Assembly: GCF_015209725.1 (NCBI RefSeq)
Contig: NZ_CP063656.1
Span: 1,037,001-1,101,000 of the forward strand
DNA: 64,000 nucleotides
Direction: 5' to 3'
Source of the DNA: Lysobacter ciconiae
GTDB lineage: Bacteria > Pseudomonadota > Gammaproteobacteria > Xanthomonadales > Xanthomonadaceae
Part shown: piece after piece, positions 1-7,570 of the stretch
How the letters are laid out: each line of letters starts with the position of its first letter
How positions within the stretch are numbered: position 1 is the first letter of the stretch
Made by a program: the position numbers and the translations under genes
Notes under the pieces: model-generated
Database searches by the model: none
What the model saw: only the letters and a program-made list of their open reading frames with translations
What the model was told of the DNA's origin: nothing

Positions 1-2
1 AG

Positions 3-359
3 GAGCCGCTGCGCGGGTTCCTGATCAAGCATTCCAGCGACACCGAACGCGCGTTCTTCCTGCGCAGCGCGCAGCGGCTGTTGCCACCGGCGCGGCAGGC
101 GGACATCTCTGCCAACGACTTCATCGTGATCGTGCCGGCCTTCACCGTCAGCGAACTCACCGCCGCCTTCCAGATCGGCTTCCTCATCTTCCTGCCGTTC
201 CTGATCATCGACCTGGTGGTCGCCAATATCCTGCTCGCGCTGGGCATGATGATGATGTCGCCCACGATCGTCTCGCTGCCGTTCAAGCTGCTGCTGTTCG
301 TGCTGATCGATGGCTGGGCGAAGCTCGTGCACGGACTGGTGCTCACGTATGCGATCTAG
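3..359 (+). CDS. sctR: Type III secretion export gate protein SctR (HrcR/YscR), 5'-truncated by the window
   Basis: C-terminal part of the SctR/FliP family, a core subunit of the inner-membrane export gate (SctRST) of the type III secretion machine. The reading frame is open from the first bases, so the start lies outside the window. The visible part contains the family's VPAFTVSELTAAFQIGF block, a hydrophobic segment ending in LALGMMMMSP, and a C-terminal SLPFKLLLF..DGW helix. The ending HGLVLTYA resembles secretion-type SctR (HrcR/YscR) rather than flagellar FliP, which usually ends in a VGSL-type tail. Genes for sctS and sctT follow at once, as in virulence-type export clusters. Family assignment is firm; secretion versus flagellar use is inferred from sequence resemblance and neighbours. 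Confidence 0.88.
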   Translation, partial: EPLRGFLIKHSSDTERAFFLRSAQRLLPPARQADISANDFIVIVPAFTVSELTAAFQIGFLIFLPFLIIDLVVANILLALGMMMMSPTIVSLPFKLLLFVLIDGWAKLVHGLVLTYAI

Positions 360-410
360 GCCAGGTGCCGTCAGTCGTGGCCCCGCCTGGCTCATTTCCG
401 GAGTCCGGCC

Positions 411-677
411 ATGAACGAGGTCCTGGAACTGACCAAGCAGGCGCTGTGGCTGGTGCTGATCCTGTCGGGACCGCCGATCGCCGCGGCGGCGATCTTCGGG
501 CTGGTGATCGCCTTCCTGCAGGCGGCGACCCAGTTGCAGGAGCAGACCTTCGCCTACGCGGTGAAGTTGCTGGTGATCGTGCTCACGCTGTTCATCACCG
601 CCTCGCTGCTGGGCGGGACGCTGTTTACCTTCGCCGAGCGCCTGTTCATCGAGTTCCCCGGGCTGGTCAGGCGATGA
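411..677 (+). CDS. sctS: Type III secretion export gate protein SctS (HrcS/YscS)
   Basis: An 88-residue protein with two transmembrane helices, the full length for the SctS/FliQ family, a subunit of the export gate in the inner membrane. The motif PPIAAAAIFGLVIAFLQAA, followed by TQLQEQT, is the family signature. The N-terminal QALWLVLILS and the C-terminal FAERLF are like YscS of Ysc-type secretion systems and unlike flagellar FliQ. The ATG is preceded by GGAG at a good spacing. It sits 51 nt after sctR and 76 nt before sctT, in one presumed operon. Confidence 0.9.
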   Translation: MNEVLELTKQALWLVLILSGPPIAAAAIFGLVIAFLQAATQLQEQTFAYAVKLLVIVLTLFITASLLGGTLFTFAERLFIEFPGLVRR

Positions 678-753
678 CCCGGCGGACGGGCGTGCGCGCA
701 CTCGTCGGCAAGCGCGACGGTTTCGGGCCGGCGCATCCACTGAAGTCCGGCTG

Positions 754-1536
754 ATGCCGTTTGACGGTGTCGGCAATGCGCTGCTGGCCCTGGCACTCAC
801 GCTGCCGCGTGTGATCGGTGCGTTCGTGATGCTGCCTTTGCTCACCTCGCAGAACATCCCGGCGATGGTGCGCAACAGCTTCCTGGTCAGCCTTGCCGTG
901 GTCGCGCTGCCCATCGCGATGGCCGGGGCGCCGATCGATGCGATGGGCGCACCCATGTGGCCGGTGATCGTGCTCAAGGAGATCTTCCTGGGCATGGCGA
1001 TCGGGTTCTGTTTCGGCATGGTGTTCTGGGCGATCGGTGCCGCCGGCAACCTGATGGACAGCCAGGTCGGCATGGCCATGGCGTCGATCTTCGATCCCAT
1101 CCAGGGGCACCAGGCAGCGCCTCATGGGCAGTTCCTGTCGCAATTGGCGGCCTGGCTGTTCATGGCCAGCGGCGCGTTCCTGATCTTCCTCGACCTGCTC
1201 CTGTCCAGCTACGCGCTGTGGCCGGTGATGTCCTACTTTCCGCAGATCCAGGCCGAGGGCAGGGAGCTGTTCATCGGCCAGTTCAGCTACCTGATGACCG
1301 CGCTGCTGGTGATGGCCTCGCCGGCGCTGATCCTGTTGCTGCTGGTGGATCTATCCTTCGGACTGGTCAACCGCTACGCGCCGCAGCTGAACGTGTTCGC
1401 GCTGACGCTGCCGATCAAGGCCTGGGTGGCAACCGGCATGATCCTGCTGCTGATGGGTGTGTACGTGGAGATGGTGCTGAAGAAACTGGGTGAGAACCGC
1501 GCCCTGCTGGAAGTCCTCAACCGGGTGTTTTCCTGA
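754..1536 (+). CDS. sctT: Type III secretion export gate protein SctT (HrcT/YscT)
   Basis: A 260-residue polytopic membrane protein of the SctT/FliR family, the third component of the export gate. Visible family marks are the N-terminal LPRVIGAFVMLPLL segment, a KEIFLGMAIGF helix, DSQVGMAMASIFDP, the WPVMSYFP stretch shared with YscT-type proteins, and the conserved RYAPQLNVFALTLPIK block near residue 210. Length fits the family. It is the last rightward gene of the sctRST run; sctU lies downstream on the opposite strand, 36 nt away tail to tail, which is unusual because sctU commonly follows sctT in the same direction. Confidence 0.9.
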   Translation: MPFDGVGNALLALALTLPRVIGAFVMLPLLTSQNIPAMVRNSFLVSLAVVALPIAMAGAPIDAMGAPMWPVIVLKEIFLGMAIGFCFGMVFWAIGAAGNLMDSQVGMAMASIFDPIQGHQAAPHGQFLSQLAAWLFMASGAFLIFLDLLLSSYALWPVMSYFPQIQAEGRELFIGQFSYLMTALLVMASPALILLLLVDLSFGLVNRYAPQLNVFALTLPIKAWVATGMILLLMGVYVEMVLKKLGENRALLEVLNRVFS

Positions 1537-1572
1537 CCGACCCGCAGTGACGGTGCGCTGCCCAGACCGGGC

Positions 1573-2637
1573 TCAGTCGCGCGAGTCGCGCACGCCCTCG
1601 GCCCAGTGCAGGACCTCGGCGACGGCCTCGAAGAACTCGTTGCTGATGTGGTCGTCCAGCGCCACCTTCTCGTGCAGCCCGCGCGCCAGTGGAATGTTCT
1701 GCAGGATCGGAACCCCGGCTTCCTCGGCTGCCTGGCGGATCATCTCCGCGGTGTGCCCCTCGCCCTTGGCAACGACAATCGGCAGGTCGGTCTCGCCGTC
1801 CTGGTAGCGCAGAGCGATGGCGATGTGGGTGGGGTTGGTCACGACGACGTTGGCTCCGCGCACGGCATGCATCATGTTCTGCTGCGACCACTCCTGATGC
1901 AACTGGCGACGCCGCTGTTTGACGTGCGGGTCGCCCTCGCTGTCCTTGAGTTCCTGGCGGATGTCGCGCCGGCTCATGCGCAGGTTCTTCAGGTACGAGT
2001 ACTTCTGGTACGAGGTGTCCAGCGCCGAGATGAAGAAGAACACGCAGATCGTCCAGATCACGATCCGCGACAGGCCCTGCCACAGCGCTGCGCCGATCGC
2101 CTCGGGCGGGGAGGTCGTCAGCTGCAGCAGATCGGGCAGCATGCCGCGCACGACGATCCAGCCGATCCCGATCAGCGCCGCGGACTTGACGATGGACTTG
2201 ATGAGGTCCACCAGGTTGTCCATCGAGAACATCTTCTTGATGCCCTCGACCGGGTTGAGCTTGTCCATCTTGGGCTTGACCTTCTCCCAGCTCAGCAGCG
2301 GGCCGACCTGGAGGAACTCGATCAGCAGGCCCAGCATCAGCGACATCGCCAGCAGCGGCAGCATCAGCCACAGGAAGGTCTCGATCGCGGTCTGCGCCAG
2401 CAGCGGCAGGCTGGTCTCGAAGGGCTGTCCCAGCGTCGCCAGACTCTGCTCGAACAGGTTGTTGATCCGCGAGTGCATCGAGCCCACCAGCATCCAGGCC
2501 GTCACCAGCCAGCCCATCACCAGCACGGTGCCGGTGAGGTCGCGGCTTTTGGAGACATTGCCCTCCTTTCGCGCATCAAGGATACGTTTTCGGGTAGGGG
2601 GCTCGGTCTTGTCGGCGCCTTTGTCTTTCTCCGACAC
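1573..2637 (-). CDS. sctU: Type III secretion autocleaving switch protein SctU (HrcU/YscU)
   Basis: A 354-residue inner-membrane protein of the SctU/FlhB family, which switches substrate class of the export machine by self-cleavage. The N-terminus has the expected TEPPTRKRILDARKEG segment, then four hydrophobic helices (roughly residues 36-56, 80-115, 145-165 and 185-207), then the cytoplasmic domain. The autocleavage motif NPTH is intact at residues 268-271. The downstream segment with PILQNIPLAR resembles YscU. It is convergent with sctRST rather than co-directional, so it is expressed from its own promoter upstream of 2637. Confidence 0.92.
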   Translation of the reverse strand: MSEKDKGADKTEPPTRKRILDARKEGNVSKSRDLTGTVLVMGWLVTAWMLVGSMHSRINNLFEQSLATLGQPFETSLPLLAQTAIETFLWLMLPLLAMSLMLGLLIEFLQVGPLLSWEKVKPKMDKLNPVEGIKKMFSMDNLVDLIKSIVKSAALIGIGWIVVRGMLPDLLQLTTSPPEAIGAALWQGLSRIVIWTICVFFFISALDTSYQKYSYLKNLRMSRRDIRQELKDSEGDPHVKQRRRQLHQEWSQQNMMHAVRGANVVVTNPTHIAIALRYQDGETDLPIVVAKGEGHTAEMIRQAAEEAGVPILQNIPLARGLHEKVALDDHISNEFFEAVAEVLHWAEGVRDSRD

Positions 2638-2822
2638 GGGCGGCCCTCGATTCTGGGAGGATCAGAGGCTAGCATGGCCCCACGCCGGTTCCGGCGGCGT
2701 CCAGCTGCACCTGAATGCGGAGCCAGCACCCTGGTAGTTACCCCAGATGCCAGCGTCAGGTGCACGCGCTACATTTCAGCCATCCCTCCGTCCCCGGGTG
2801 TCATCGAGGCCAACGCAGACGC

Positions 2823-3152
2823 ATGAACAGCATCGGCAACAGTCCACAACTTGATCGCGCCGGCCTGCAATCGCTCGCCGACCGTCTTGCGCTGGATGAT
2901 CCTGCACGCCATGGCGCGCAACTGCCGACTGCCACGCCTGCGACCGACGAGGCCACCGGATTACGCAGCCATGCCGCTTCCGCCGTCATCGATGCGGGGG
3001 AGCAGGCGTTGGGCGTGGCGGCATGGGACGGTTTCGCCGGCGGACAGCGGGTGTTGTCCAGCGACATGGCGCTGCAGGGCATGCTGGGTCGCCTCGACCT
3101 GCCGTCGGCAGTCGATGTCGGCGTCGACGCGGTAGTCGCCGCACTCGGCTGA
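2823..3152 (+). CDS. Unrecognised 109-residue protein beside the secretion genes
   Basis: I do not recognise a family. The 109-residue product is mostly alanine, leucine, aspartate and glycine rich, with no signal peptide, transmembrane segment or cysteine. It lies divergently from sctU, 185 nt away, and 55 nt before another unknown gene in the same direction. Small proteins in such positions of secretion clusters are often needle, inner-rod, chaperone or regulatory proteins, but nothing in this sequence decides between these. The start ATG has no strong ribosome binding site. Codon use looks like the neighbourhood, so I believe the gene is real but the role is open. Confidence 0.5.
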   Translation: MNSIGNSPQLDRAGLQSLADRLALDDPARHGAQLPTATPATDEATGLRSHAASAVIDAGEQALGVAAWDGFAGGQRVLSSDMALQGMLGRLDLPSAVDVGVDAVVAALG

Positions 3153-3207
3153 GGGCTAGCATCGGCGCGTCGCAGCGTTCTGATCCTGCGCGGAGACCGG
3201 TTGCCCC

Positions 3208-3885
3208 ATGAATGACATTCCTTCGTCCGACGGACTGCGCTCGGCTTCAGCCAGCCTGGTGGCGGCGCTCGCGTCGCACTCGGATCCCGAGTACCGGCTG
3301 AGCGTGCTCAAGCGGCTCGCACGCCGGCTGGGCGAAGCGCGCTATCCGGTCTTCCTGCGCATACTGGGCGTGATCGCCGAGAGCGACGATCTGCGCGCGC
3401 AGCGGCTTCTCGCCGATACCTTCGGGCTGGCGCTGCGCCGCATGGACCTGCCCGGCGGGGCCTTGAGTTCCTGGGGCGCGACCGGCCTGCCCGACAGCAA
3501 GACGCCGGTCGCGGCCAGCACGTTTTCCGGCAACTTCTTCGGCGCCACGCCGCAACGTCTGCTGGGCCCATTGGAGTACCTGGCGGTGTGGCACCTGCAA
3601 CGCACCCAGCGCCAGTTGCTGGGTCGCGACGCTTTTGTACAGGCGACCTCACGCCTGGTCGCGCTGCTCAACCACAGCGAGGACGCGAGGCGGCTGTATC
3701 CGCAGAAACTCGCCGTTGACGCGCAGAACGAGCTGGAGGGCGCGTACACCCGGACCACCCGTGAGCGCCTCGCCGCGATGGCGGTCGCGTGGCAGTCGGG
3801 GCAGTCACCCGAGGACGTGGCCCGCGCGGCCCTGGGGGCCGCTCCCGACGCGCGGGAAGGGCAGTGGGTAGTGCACGATCTGTAG
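3208..3885 (+). CDS. Unrecognised 225-residue protein, probably secretion-associated
   Basis: A soluble, mainly helical-looking protein of 225 residues with no signal peptide and no membrane segment. The N-terminal half is rich in Leu/Arg/Ala repeats that would form amphipathic helices; the middle has a glycine- and serine-rich loop near residues 75-115. I know no family match. Its position next to sctU and after the 109-residue gene suggests a secretion-related role such as a chaperone, sorting-platform or regulatory part. This is inference from location only. The gene ends about 40 bases before the promoter of the thrS operon. Confidence 0.55.
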   Translation: MNDIPSSDGLRSASASLVAALASHSDPEYRLSVLKRLARRLGEARYPVFLRILGVIAESDDLRAQRLLADTFGLALRRMDLPGGALSSWGATGLPDSKTPVAASTFSGNFFGATPQRLLGPLEYLAVWHLQRTQRQLLGRDAFVQATSRLVALLNHSEDARRLYPQKLAVDAQNELEGAYTRTTRERLAAMAVAWQSGQSPEDVARAALGAAPDAREGQWVVHDL

Positions 3886-3925
3886 CGCAGCAGGCGCGCT
3901 GAGGAGCGATCGATATCCGACGCCG

Positions 3926-3954
3926 TTGACTTGCACTTCCCGGTCCCCAATATT
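3926..3954 (+). promoter_or_regulatory. Putative sigma-70 promoter of the thrS operon
   Basis: A TTGACT hexamer (3926-3931) and AATATT (3949-3954) are separated by 17 bases. Transcription would begin near 3961, giving a leader of about 200 nt before thrS. A near-perfect hairpin (arms 3965-3973 and 3974-3982, one wobble pair) would lie at the very 5' end of that RNA. Confidence 0.5.
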
Positions 3955-4032
3955 AGAAGGTCCCGCGGTGAAGCTTCGCCGCCCCATCCCTGCAAAGGTG
4001 GCCCGCACCCACGTGCCGGTCGAGTGTGTGAC

Positions 4033-4059
4033 ATGAGCACTACGCGCATCCAACGCTAG
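4033..4059 (+). CDS. Possible 8-residue leader peptide of the thrS attenuator (MSTTRIQR)
   Basis: A minimal reading frame, ATG to TAG, in the thrS leader, with two adjacent threonine codons (4039-4044) and an isoleucine codon. Its stop lies six bases before a segment (4065-4072, CCCCGGGC) that can pair with 4091-4099. That pairing would exclude the terminator hairpin at 4089-4103. This is the geometry of ribosome-mediated attenuation: stalling at the Thr codons leaves 4065-4072 free, while completion of the peptide masks it. The ribosome binding site is weak and two Thr codons are few, so this remains a hypothesis. Confidence 0.4.
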   Translation: MSTTRIQR

Positions 4060-4088
4060 AACCGCCCCGGGCTTCCATTTCGATGCAG

Positions 4089-4110
4089 GCGCCCAGGGGG
4101 CGCTTTTCTC
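4089..4110 (+). terminator. Rho-independent terminator in the thrS leader
   Basis: A GCGCCC/GGGCGC stem (4089-4094 and 4098-4103) with an AGG loop is followed at once by TTTTCTC and more T. It lies about 60 bases before the thrS start and about 130 bases after the putative promoter, so it would stop transcription within the leader unless disrupted. A second hairpin (arms 4117-4123 and 4130-4136) without a T-run follows. Confidence 0.65.
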
Positions 4111-4164
4111 TTTTCGGGTCGGACGTTTTTCCGACCTCCAGCCAGCCACTTTGTAGACACCGCC

Positions 4165-6066
4165 ATGATCGCAATTACCCTTCCCGACGGCAGCCGCCGT
4201 GAATTCGACGCACCCCTGAGCATTGCCGACGTGGCCGCATCCATCGGCCCGGGACTGGCCAAGGCCGCGCTGGCCGGCAAGGTGGATGGCGATCTGGTCG
4301 ATACCAGCTACTGTCTGACCGGCGACGCCGCGCTGGAAATCGTCACCGACAAGCATCCCGACGCGCTGGAGGTGATCCGCCATTCCACCGCGCACCTTCT
4401 CGCCCAGGCAGTGCAGCGTCTGTTCCCGGGCACCCAGGTCACGATTGGCCCGGTGATCGAGAACGGTTTCTACTACGACTTCGCCTACGAGCGGCCCTTC
4501 ACGCCCGAAGACCTGCCGGCGATCGAAGCGGAGATGCACAGGATCGCCAAGGAGGCGCTGCCTGTGAGCCGGGAAGTGAAATCGCGCCATGACGCGATCC
4601 ATTTCTTCAACGGCATCGGTGAGCACTTCAAGGCCGAGATCATCGCCTCGATCCCGGACGGCGAGGACCTCTCGCTTTACAGCCAGGGCGAGTTCACCGA
4701 CCTTTGCCGCGGTCCGCACGTACCCAGCACCGACAAGCTGCGCAGCTTCAAGTTGATGAAGGTCGCCGGCGCGTACTGGCGCGGCGACCACAACAACCAG
4801 ATGCTGAGCCGCATCTACGGCACGGCCTGGCTCAACGACAAGGACCTGAAGGCGCACCTGCTGCAGCTGGAGGAGGCCGAGAAGCGCGACCACCGCAAGA
4901 TCGGGCGCGCGCAGGACCTGTTCCACATGCAGGAGGAAGCGCCAGGCCTGGTGTTCTGGCATCCCAAGGGCTGGGCGATCTGGCAGGTGGTGGAGCAGTA
5001 CATGCGCGGCGTGTACCGCAACAGCGGCTACGACGAGGTGCGCTGCCCGCAGATCCTGGATGTCTCGCTGTGGAAGCAGTCCGGCCACTGGGACAACTAC
5101 CAGGAGAACATGTTCTTCACCGAGTCGGAGAAGCGCACCTACGCGCTCAAGCCGATGAACTGCCCGGGCCACGTCCAGGTCTTCAACCACGGCCTGCACA
5201 GCTACCGTGACCTGCCGATCCGCTACGGCGAGTTCGGCGCCTGCCATCGCAACGAGCCGTCCGGTGCGCTGCACGGCATCCTGCGCGTGCGCGGGTTCAC
5301 CCAGGACGATGGCCACGTGTTCTGCACCGAGGCGCAGATCGAGTCCGAGGTCACCGCGTTCCACCAGCAGGCGATGAAGGTCTACGAGGACTTCGGCTTC
5401 ACCGACGTGCAGGTCAAGCTGGCGCTGCGCCCGGAGCCCCGCATGGGCGACGACGAGACGTGGGACAAGGCCGAGGAGGCCTTGCGCCTGGCGCTGCGTG
5501 CCACCGGGGTGGAGTGGGAGGAGCTGCCCGGCGAGGGCGCCTTCTACGGCCCGAAGGTCGAGTACCACCTGAGTGACGCGATCGGCCGTACCTGGCAGCT
5601 GGGGACCATGCAGGTCGATTTCATGATGCCCGGCCGTCTTGGCGCGGAATACATCGATGAGTCCAGCCAGCGCAAGCACCCAGTCATGCTGCACCGGGCG
5701 ATCGTCGGCTCGATGGAGCGCTTCATCGGCATCCTGATCGAGCATCACGCCGGCCACTTTCCAGCCTGGCTGGCACCCGTGCAGGCGGTGGTGGGCAACA
5801 TCACCGACGCCCAGGCCAGTTACGCGGCAGAAGTCGCCCAATCCCTTGCAGATCAAGGGTTCCGGGTGGAAAAGGATTTGCGCAACGAGAAAATCGGCCG
5901 TAAGATTCGCGAGCACACGCTCCAGCGCGTGCCGTACCTGCTCGTGGTCGGAGACCGCGAAAAGGAAAACGGCCTGGTCGCGGTGCGCACGCGTGGGGGG
6001 GAAGATCTTGGCTCGATGTCCGTTGCCGAGTTCGCCGCGCGTTTACGTAACGAAGACGCTCGCTAA
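4165..6066 (+). CDS. thrS: Threonyl-tRNA synthetase
   Basis: Cytoplasmic class II aminoacyl-tRNA synthetase that charges tRNA-Thr. The 633-residue length is close to the usual 640. Domains in order are an N-terminal TGS domain (about residues 1-60), the editing domain beginning with HSTAHLLAQ, the catalytic core with zinc ligands in MNCPGHV and further His residues in HGILRVRGFTQDDGHVFC, class II motif 3 around HRAIVGSMERF, and a C-terminal anticodon-binding domain. It heads the classical thrS-infC-rpmI-rplT-pheST-ihfA operon. The leader holds a candidate threonine attenuator. The end is followed after 65 bases by infC. Confidence 0.98.
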   Translation: MIAITLPDGSRREFDAPLSIADVAASIGPGLAKAALAGKVDGDLVDTSYCLTGDAALEIVTDKHPDALEVIRHSTAHLLAQAVQRLFPGTQVTIGPVIENGFYYDFAYERPFTPEDLPAIEAEMHRIAKEALPVSREVKSRHDAIHFFNGIGEHFKAEIIASIPDGEDLSLYSQGEFTDLCRGPHVPSTDKLRSFKLMKVAGAYWRGDHNNQMLSRIYGTAWLNDKDLKAHLLQLEEAEKRDHRKIGRAQDLFHMQEEAPGLVFWHPKGWAIWQVVEQYMRGVYRNSGYDEVRCPQILDVSLWKQSGHWDNYQENMFFTESEKRTYALKPMNCPGHVQVFNHGLHSYRDLPIRYGEFGACHRNEPSGALHGILRVRGFTQDDGHVFCTEAQIESEVTAFHQQAMKVYEDFGFTDVQVKLALRPEPRMGDDETWDKAEEALRLALRATGVEWEELPGEGAFYGPKVEYHLSDAIGRTWQLGTMQVDFMMPGRLGAEYIDESSQRKHPVMLHRAIVGSMERFIGILIEHHAGHFPAWLAPVQAVVGNITDAQASYAAEVAQSLADQGFRVEKDLRNEKIGRKIREHTLQRVPYLLVVGDREKENGLVAVRTRGGEDLGSMSVAEFAARLRNEDAR

Positions 6067-6131
6067 GGCAGCGTCGTCCATACTGTGTCGGCTGCACGTG
6101 CGGCCGAACGACCCATACCGGAGATTGCAAC

Positions 6132-6653
6132 ATCAGTACCCCCGACAAGCGGAACCGCAAGAATCAGGAGATCCGCGCGCTGAAAGTGCGCGTGATCGGC
6201 AGCGATGGCGAACAGGTCGGCGTGCTTTCACGCGACGAGGCGCTTGAGCTCGCCCAGGAAGCAGGCCTCGACCTGGTGGAAATCCAGCCCCACGGCGATC
6301 CGCCGGTGTGCCGCATCATGGATTTCGGCAAGTTCATCTTCGATCTGCAAAAGAAGGCCAATCTGGCCAAGAAGAAGCAGAAGCAGGTCGAGATCAAGGA
6401 AATCAAGTTCCGCCCGGTCACCGATGAAGGCGACTACCAGATCAAGCTGCGCAACATGCGCCGTTTCCTGGAAGACGGGGACAAGATCAAGGTCAACATC
6501 CGGTTCCGTGGCCGCGAGATGCGCCACCAGGATCTGGGCCGCCAGATGGCGGACCGGATCGAGCTGGATCTGGGTGAGGACATCGTCGTGGAATCGCGTC
6601 CCCGTCTGGAAGGCCGTCAGATGGTGATGATGATCGCGCCGAAGAAGAAGTAG
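6132..6653 (+). CDS. infC: Translation initiation factor IF-3 (ATC start)
   Basis: IF-3 binds the 30S subunit and monitors start-codon choice. The 173-residue product has the N-terminal domain with LDLVEIQPHGDPPVCRIMD, the lysine-rich linker and the C-terminal domain with FRPVTDEGDYQIKLRN. The N-terminus STPDKRNRKNQEIRAL is conserved in this family but no ATG, GTG or TTG precedes it in frame at the right place. An ATC at 6132 does, with GGAG at 6120-6123. Rare start codons (AUU/AUC) on infC are known to let IF-3 repress its own translation. A GTG at 6186 would cut off the N-terminal residues that are part of the fold, so I reject it. Confidence 0.93.
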   Translation: MSTPDKRNRKNQEIRALKVRVIGSDGEQVGVLSRDEALELAQEAGLDLVEIQPHGDPPVCRIMDFGKFIFDLQKKANLAKKKQKQVEIKEIKFRPVTDEGDYQIKLRNMRRFLEDGDKIKVNIRFRGREMRHQDLGRQMADRIELDLGEDIVVESRPRLEGRQMVMMIAPKKK

Positions 6654-6893
6654 CCCAGGCGCTGTCGTCTCTGGCAGCCGCACACCCGCAGACGGCCATT
6701 GGCCCATTGTGTTGCGCGCGCCTGACGCTGCCGGCATAATGGGCGGCCCGGTTTGCCGGGGTTGTTGTTTGTAGTTCAGGACCTGTTGCTGATCCTTTTC
6801 GGATCAATGACTTATCGACCGATACGGGCAGGACGGAAAGTGTGGCCACGCCACCGCCCATGTCAGTGACATATACCCGAAAGGACCTTCGCA
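6654..6893 (+). promoter_or_regulatory. infC-rpmI intercistronic region with hairpins and a weak promoter
   Basis: A 240-base gap inside the operon. It holds CATAAT (6735-6740), a possible -10 with a poor -35 (TTGCGC at 6712), a CCCGG/CCGGG hairpin (6747-6760) followed by a T/G-rich run, and a TGATCC/GGATCA hairpin (6790-6806). In E. coli the equivalent region contributes to repression of rpmI-rplT by ribosomal protein L20. That function is inferred here from position only. Confidence 0.35.
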
Positions 6894-7091
6894 ATGCCCA
6901 AGATCAAAACCCACCGTGGGGCGGCCAAGCGTTTTCGCAAGACCGCGTCCGGCAAGTTCAAGTGCGGCCACGCCAACCGTAGCCACATCCTCACCAAGAA
7001 GGCGACCAAGCGGAAGCGCAACCTGCGGCAGACGAATTACGCCCGCCCGGAAGACGCTGGACGTATCAATCGCATGCTGCCCTACGCCTGA
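6894..7091 (+). CDS. rpmI: 50S ribosomal protein L35
   Basis: A 65-residue, strongly basic ribosomal protein of the large subunit. The N-terminal PKIKTHRGAAKRF and the HANRSHILTKK region are family signatures, and the length is exactly typical. GGA-rich sequence (AAGGACC) precedes the ATG. It is 13 bases ahead of rplT, with which it is cotranscribed and in many bacteria co-repressed by L20. Confidence 0.98.
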   Translation: MPKIKTHRGAAKRFRKTASGKFKCGHANRSHILTKKATKRKRNLRQTNYARPEDAGRINRMLPYA

Positions 7092-7104
7092 GGAGGACTG
7101 AAAA

Positions 7105-7464
7105 ATGGCACGAGTCAAACGTGGTGTACAGGCGCGCCGTCGCCACAAGAAGGTGCTCGACCTGGCCAAGGGCTATTACCATGCCCGTCGCAAGGTCTAT
7201 CGCGTCGCCCATCAGGCCGTCATCAAGGCACAGCAGTACGCCTACATCGGCCGCAAGCAGAAGAAGCGCAATTTCCGTTCGCTGTGGATCACCCGCATCA
7301 ACGCGGCTGCCCGCATGAACGGCATGAGCTACAGCCGCTTCATCAACGGTCTGATGAAGGCCGGCATCACCCTTGATCGCAAGGTGCTGGCGGACATCGC
7401 CGTGCACGACGCGGCGGGTTTTGCCGCGCTGACCGAGAAGGCCAAGGGCGCGCTCACAGCGTAA
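7105..7464 (+). CDS. rplT: 50S ribosomal protein L20
   Basis: A 119-residue RNA-binding ribosomal protein essential for early 50S assembly. The sequence starts ARVKRGVQARRRHKKVL and contains YYHARRKVYRVA and RKQKKRNFRSLWI, all characteristic. AGGAGG precedes the start at a good distance. In enterobacteria L20 also represses the rpmI-rplT message. A terminator follows 58 bases downstream and separates it from pheS. Confidence 0.98.
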   Translation: MARVKRGVQARRRHKKVLDLAKGYYHARRKVYRVAHQAVIKAQQYAYIGRKQKKRNFRSLWITRINAAARMNGMSYSRFINGLMKAGITLDRKVLADIAVHDAAGFAALTEKAKGALTA

Positions 7465-7522
7465 ACGTGCGGCACCGGTACGCGGCATTGTCCGCGGCGG
7501 CCGGTCAGCAACGAGAGTCACG

Positions 7523-7559
7523 CATGGGGAAGGGCGCAAGTCCTTCCCCATGTTTTTTT
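7523..7559 (+). terminator. Strong terminator between rplT and pheS, attenuator-like in position
   Basis: An 11-bp perfect stem (CATGGGGAAGG at 7523-7533 with its complement at 7542-7552) and an 8-base loop are followed by seven T (7553-7559). The pheS start codon lies only 11 bases beyond the T-run, so no promoter fits between them. pheST must therefore be transcribed through this hairpin, or from a promoter whose transcript includes it. Confidence 0.85.
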
Positions 7560-7570
7560 CTGGAACAGGC

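Noticed and set aside
1..1536. Flagellar fliP-fliQ-fliR
   Set aside because: The families are shared, but the helical ends, YscS-like N-terminus, WPVMSYFP segment and YscU-like partner fit the secretion branch. No flagellar gene is in the window.
6124..6132. ATT at 6124 as the infC start
   Set aside because: It is out of frame with IF-3; the in-frame ATC at 6132 is the right place.
7550..7570. PheS N-terminal extension encoded by the terminator T-run (MFFSGTG)
   Set aside because: The ATG lies in the terminator stem without a ribosome binding site; two Phe codons there are probably the by-product of the T-run.
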